From assembly GCA_032718475.1 (NCBI GenBank), contig JAUCBJ010005526.1:1-23140 (forward strand): a DNA stretch of 23,140 nucleotides. Direction: 5' to 3'. Shown here piece after piece: positions 11,201 through 17,200 of this stretch; position 1 is the stretch's first letter; every line of letters begins with the position of its first letter. Made by a program: the position numbers and the translations under genes. The notes below the pieces were generated by a model. The model was not told where the DNA came from and did not search any database. It worked only from the letters and a program-made list of their open reading frames with translations. This DNA is from Nemertoderma westbladi. Taxonomy: Eukaryota; Xenacoelomorpha; Nemertodermatida; Nemertodermatidae.

Positions 11201-14200
11201 CTAATGTATTAGAAACCTAATGTATTAGAAACCTAATGTATTAGAAACCTAACGTATTAGAAACCTAACGTATTAGAAACCTAATGTATTAGAAACCTAA
11301 TGTATTAGAAACCTAATGTATTAGAAACCTAATGTATTAGAAACCTAACGTATTAGAAACCTAACGTATTAGAAACCTAATGTATTAGAAACCTAAGTTA
11401 TTAGAAACCTAACGTATTAGAACCCTAACGTAGTGGAAATCTAACGTATTCGAAACCTAACGTATTAAAAACCTAACGTATTAGAAACCTAAAGTATTAG
11501 AAACCTAAATTATTAGAAACTTAACGTATTAGAAACCTAACATATTAGAAACCTAACGTATTAGAAACCTAACGTATTAGAAACCTAACGTATTGGAAAC
11601 CTAACGTACTAGAAACCTAACGTATTAAAAACCTAACGTATTAGAAACCTAAAGTATTAGAAACCTAAAGTATTAGAAACATAACGTATTAGAAACCTAA
11701 AGTATTAGAAACATAACGTATTAGAAACCTAACGTATTAGAAACCTAACGTATTAGAAACCTAACGTATTAGAAACCTAACTTATTCGATAACTAACGTA
11801 TTAAAAACCTAACTTATTAGAAACCTAACGTATTAGAAACGTAACGTATTAGAAACCTAACTTATTCGATAACTAACGTATTAAAAACCTAACTTATTAT
11901 AACCTAACGTATTAGAACCCTAACGTGTTAGAAACGTAACATATTAGAAACCTAACGTATTGGAAACCTAACTTATTCGATAACTAACGCATTTGATAAC
12001 AAAATTTATTAGATACATAACGTAATCAGTTAGTGGATGAAATCATCATCTAGTTAATTAATTACCTTAGAAACAGATGAAACTCATCGAATCCCATGTC
12101 TGTAGCATAACGAACGTATAATTTGCTCAATATCTCAGTTTCGTGACTCACTGCTATTAGCCTATGACGTAACGTAATCAGTTCCAGTAACTGACACCAG
12201 ATGGACAAAATCGCGTCGGTTTTTTCTCTCAGTGATTTCTTAGCGCTGAGTTCTTCTTGAGTTAAACTTTCACCTAAAAAATAATTGAGTTCAATAAATA
12301 AAGAAACTCATTCAACCTTAAATTTATGCCAGGAAAAACGCACATTTCGGCGATTTTGCATCACATGTTTTTGTACACGGTAAAAACGAATAACGATAAA
12401 GATAAAATCCAAGATGCACAACCGTAAAAACAAACATTAACTCAGTTATTTACCTACCTATCTCGCCAATAAACAGCGGATCCTCGGCGAATGATCCGTT
12501 AAATAAACATTTTTGTGTGTTGAGAGAGAAAGACGATCCTGCAGGTTCCATTGCATCGCACTCCCTAACGGCAGCTTCGAGAACTCGTCGTTTTAATTCG
12601 ATTTCCTCACTCACCGTGCGGGGGCGTGCTACGTATTGGGCCTGTCTGTAGGCAGAGTTTAGAGCTTCGTGTACGCGTGAGACAAGTCCTTGAAAAAGAA
12701 ACACAGGGAAAAATATAGTAAAACTTTAGTGGTTGGTTAAAATTTCAATTGATTAATAGAACATTAACAACACATTTCGGAACAAAACTAACCCATTTTT
12801 GCGCCAATGTGAAGAATACCAGGATTTCACTTTTCGGTCGAATTTTTATTGGAATTTTTTATTTTTTTTAATTTATTTTTATTAAGTGTTTTATAGCGCT
12901 TATTACTTTCTTATAAACTGTACATATACTAATTCGTTTATTGTTTTGGTTAGATTCAGCCCTTCTGTAACCTGCGCTATTTGTGAAAACCTGGTATTCT
13001 TCACATGGGGGTAACTGCAAAGTGAAATATAACGGCAGAAAGTCTGGTATTCTTCACATGGGCCCATTTTTGAATAAAACTTACATTTTTGAATGAAACT
13101 GTGTAACGAAATTGTGTAATGAAATTAACCCCTTTTTGGAACGAAATTAACCCATTTTGGAACGAAACTAACCCATTTTGGAACGATACTAACCAATTTT
13201 GGAAAGATAATGACTCATTTTTTGAAGTCCATTTTTTGAAGAAAATTAACCATTGTGAAAATAAATTAACCAATTTTAGAACAAAACCGTGCCATCGTAT
13301 TATAAAACTAACCCATTGTAGGATGAAACTCCAATATGTCAACATACTTCAACAATGATCGACTTGATTGTAAACAAACCGGTTGCCTAGTTACCAAACG
13401 ATACGGCAACCCAAGAGAATTATTCTTGTTGTTTCGTGTTATCTGTAACGGAGTTAAAGAAATTTCCATATGCATCATAAAGATCATATCACTATACAGT
13501 ACGGTAATACATTTCGTTGAAATGTAAAATAAAACTCCGCCTAACCTTGGCCAAATACTCGCGTTGGCTGTCTATGTGTTTCTCCAATATTAACTTTATT
13601 AAGTGTAATTCCTTGAGCAAACAAACCGATTCAGCGCGGTAAGTTTTAACAAAGTAACTCGATTTTCTATCGATCCTGTGATAATGAAAGTAATTATAGG
13701 GCAGAGCATTGGGAACTTTTAATTTAAGTTGACCGAATATAAATAATCAAAAGATGTGATAATAAAAATAGAATTTATCCACTAACTTTGGCTTCGCTTG
13801 AATAATATTCGTGATGCACTGGGCCAGTCTGCGTTTCTCGTGCATATCTGTCACGTGATGGTAGGCTTCCATATAGACGTCAACTAGCAGACGTTGGTTG
13901 TCCAGATACATTGAATGACAATTCCACAGATCAAGAAGGACACCAAACCGGTCCACCTATTAATTATTGCAGAATATCCACGGGTAACATAAAGCCGATT
14001 ATTGGAGATTCATATAAATCAACTATTTTTGTAGTCCTGCTCTACATACAAATGGGTAGCAAATAGTTAAATAAAGTAGCACTTCATAATTGAATGATCA
14101 GTAAGTGATTTGTTACACGTTTAAATTGTAAAATAACGGAAATTTAATGGATTGAAATTATAAACTTAAATAAAAAATCTAGACATAGGCCTACTATCTA

Positions 14201-17200
14201 AAAATGCTAGACTCTAAGATGACATGAAATCCTCATCAATCCGAAAATCAATAATTTAGCGGAAAAATGTGAGTATTTAATGCCTATCTTGGGGGTATAC
14301 TTTTCTGTATTTGGTACCATGATGAGTACGTAGTGACAGTTCACATTAGTTTCGCAAACTAACTTATTTACGTTAATTTTATAAAAGCAAACTAATAATT
14401 TTGTCCACCGATCTTTACAATACAACAACCCTATTAGACTTACTTGTACATGACTGTAAGACATAACATCTAAATCTCCGGCTCCGAGATACAAACTAGA
14501 CTTCCTTTTATTGACTGAATGTCTCCCTGGATACGCTCCTTTAACGAAGCGCCTCTCGCGGTCTCTTTCGACATAATAACTTCCTGAAACGAACAACAAT
14601 TCAACAAAGTTAAACATTTTACATTTAAACATTAACACGAGAATCTTACAGGACTAATATTTAAATATTCTCCTCACCCATAGACAAAAAATTATTAAGT
14701 ACTATTATTGGTTATTAATCTCAACTATGCACATCCAACAACTCAATAATACAACTATACTATAGGTTGAGCGAGCGCGGACATATATAGTACAGTTTGT
14801 GGTCGCAACTCCTACAGACGTCTCGCAGTAGGCCGCCGTTGGTTGATTACCTTCCGCCGACGCCGACCTTGTCTGCATGGCTAGCCGTTGGTTGATTATG
14901 TCAAGGCTTTTACGGGAAGCTAACCCCACATCCGCTGCAAAGTGAGTTCGTTTGTAACTCTTGTGAGTGCTATCGAGTGTCTTGGGATACCTGCCGCATA
15001 GCAGGAACACTCACGAATGTTTATGTATATATATATATTATCTAACATAAGGAACAAGATGGGTACCGACTTTGTCTGCATGGCTAGCCGTTGGTTGATT
15101 ACCTTCCGCCGACCTTGTCTGCATGGCTAGCCGTTGGTTAATTACCTTCCGCCGGCCTTGTCTGCATGGCTAGCCGTTGGTTGATTACCTTCCGCCGATC
15201 TTGTCTGCATGGCTAGCCGTTGGTTGATTACCTTCCGCCGACCTTGTCTGCATGGCTAGCCGTTGGTTGATTACCTTCCGCCGGCCTTGTCTGCATGGCT
15301 AGCCGTTGGTTGATTACCTTCCGCCGACCTTGTCTGCATGGCTAGCCGTTGGTTGATTACCTTCCGCCGGCCTTGTCTGCATGGCTAGCCGTTGGTTGAT
15401 TACCTTCCGCCGACCTTGTCTGCATGGCTAGCCGTTGGTTGATTACCTTCCGCCGGCCTTGTCTGCATGGCTAGCCGTTGGTTGATTACCTTCCGCCGAT
15501 CTTGTCTGCATGGCTAGCCGTTTGTTGATTACCTTCCGCCGACCTTGTCTGCATGGCTAGCCGTTGGTTGATTACCTTCCGCCGACCTTGTCTGCATGGC
15601 TAGCCGTTGGTTGATTACCTTCCACCTATCCATAGCCCCCAATAACCCTGCTCCAGACTGTAGGGGTCCCTTTGTTACACCCTAAACCATGTGTGCCTCC
15701 TGGGTTAGGTTACCTAACACTACTGGTAGACTACTACTACCTACTACTAGGATCGGCATGCTGCATTGCAGCTGCATTTTTAAGAATGCTGTGCCGGCTT
15801 GTCAACAAAATTGCACCGCCACAACTCCCTATCACCCATGACATTTACTAGATCATCCGCATCTTTAAGGCCAGTGTCCTTTAAGATGCGTCTCAAGAAA
15901 GTCATGGGCTGTCCACCATGCTTATTCACTCCATGAGGCTGCCAAAGTACAAGATTATGCACTGGCTGGTCCTCACGGCGAAAGCAATGTCCTGCAAAGC
16001 GGAGACGATTTTGTTCTAGTGTCAAGCTTGGGGGAACCAATGAGACACCTCCAATGTTATATAGTGTCTGGTTGGAGATGTGTGCATTGTACTTGACACA
16101 ATGTACCCGGCGTAGCATTCTTGTGAATGTGCCATCCAGAGATTTTGTGTCCTCAGCAGTTAGAGCCCAGCATGGACTCCCGTAGAGGAGTACTGGAACT
16201 ACTGCTGCTCTAAACAATCGGACCTTAAGTTTCCGATTAATTCTCGGTGACTTCCAAATCCTGGAAAGCCTATTCAAGGCTGCCCATGCCTTTCCCTTAC
16301 GTATTCGAAGGTCCTCACCTGACTTCCGGATCCATGATCCCAGGTAACAGAAGTCGTCCACATGCTCAAGCATACCATCCTTTGAGCTTATGCTCATCCG
16401 ATCAGAGACTTGCTGAGGACTTTCAAAGTTAACTGTCAGAATTTTGGTCTTTCTGGAGTTAATAAAAAGACCAACACTAGAAGCAGCATGTTCTAATGAG
16501 CTGAGGAGCCGTTGGGCTCCCTCTAATGATTCTGAGAGTACTCCTAAGTCATCAGCAAAGTCTAGATCAGTTAGGTACTTGGCAGGATTTCCTCGACTTC
16601 TGGAGCCAGTAGGTGGAGTTATCATCACCCCATCAACATTATAATGATCTAAGGACATGCGTAGAACATAGTCAACCACAATAATGAACAAGAATGGTGC
16701 AAGTGTGTCTCCTTGGAGGACGCCCCATAACACTTCAAATGGTTCTGTGTCACCGTCAACAGTAGACACAAATGTTGTCGAACCATCGTATACTGATCTG
16801 ATTGCTGCAATAATTTCATCAATACCCAATAACCCTGCTCCAGACTGTAGGGGTCCCTTTGTTACACCCTAAACCATGTGTGCCTCCTGGGTTAGGTTAC
16901 CTAACACTACTGGTAGACGAGCATCCAGTATACAGCAGAGAGAGGTGTGTGTATTATTATACTGTAGCATAGAAGCATCCACTAATTTATTAATAGGCTA
17001 CTGGTGCTGATCGGCCTGCCTTACTGGACTGACAACTACTGTACTACAGTAAGTATCACATTCACATTATTACAGTAGTCTAGTCTTAAAATAATATATG
17101 GCTGACGAAATTGAACTTGGTTAATATATTATTTTACTGTAAACAACAACTCATTACTATTGGCTAATATTTTTTTACCTATAAGACTATTGGCTAATAT

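Noticed and set aside
8913-12025. CRISPR array or telomeric repeat
   Set aside because: Units are contiguous 16-mers with no spacers, and the TTAGG-containing unit is not a telomere repeat; it lies inside a eukaryotic intron.
12450-12704. Start codon at the upstream end of the exon 9 frame
   Set aside because: The strong CAAG acceptor at 12689 and the phase fit with exon 8 show that the upstream frame is intronic.
13001-13345. 114-codon minus-strand ORF
   Set aside because: It runs in the wrong frame across the end of exon 8, the donor-like array and MITE sequence.
14705-15010. 101-codon minus-strand ORF
   Set aside because: Covers partial copies of the 43-bp repeat and has no phase-compatible splice sites.
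15068-15621. Tandem coding repeat of the host protein
   Set aside because: The 43-bp period is not a multiple of three and stops occur in every frame over successive units.
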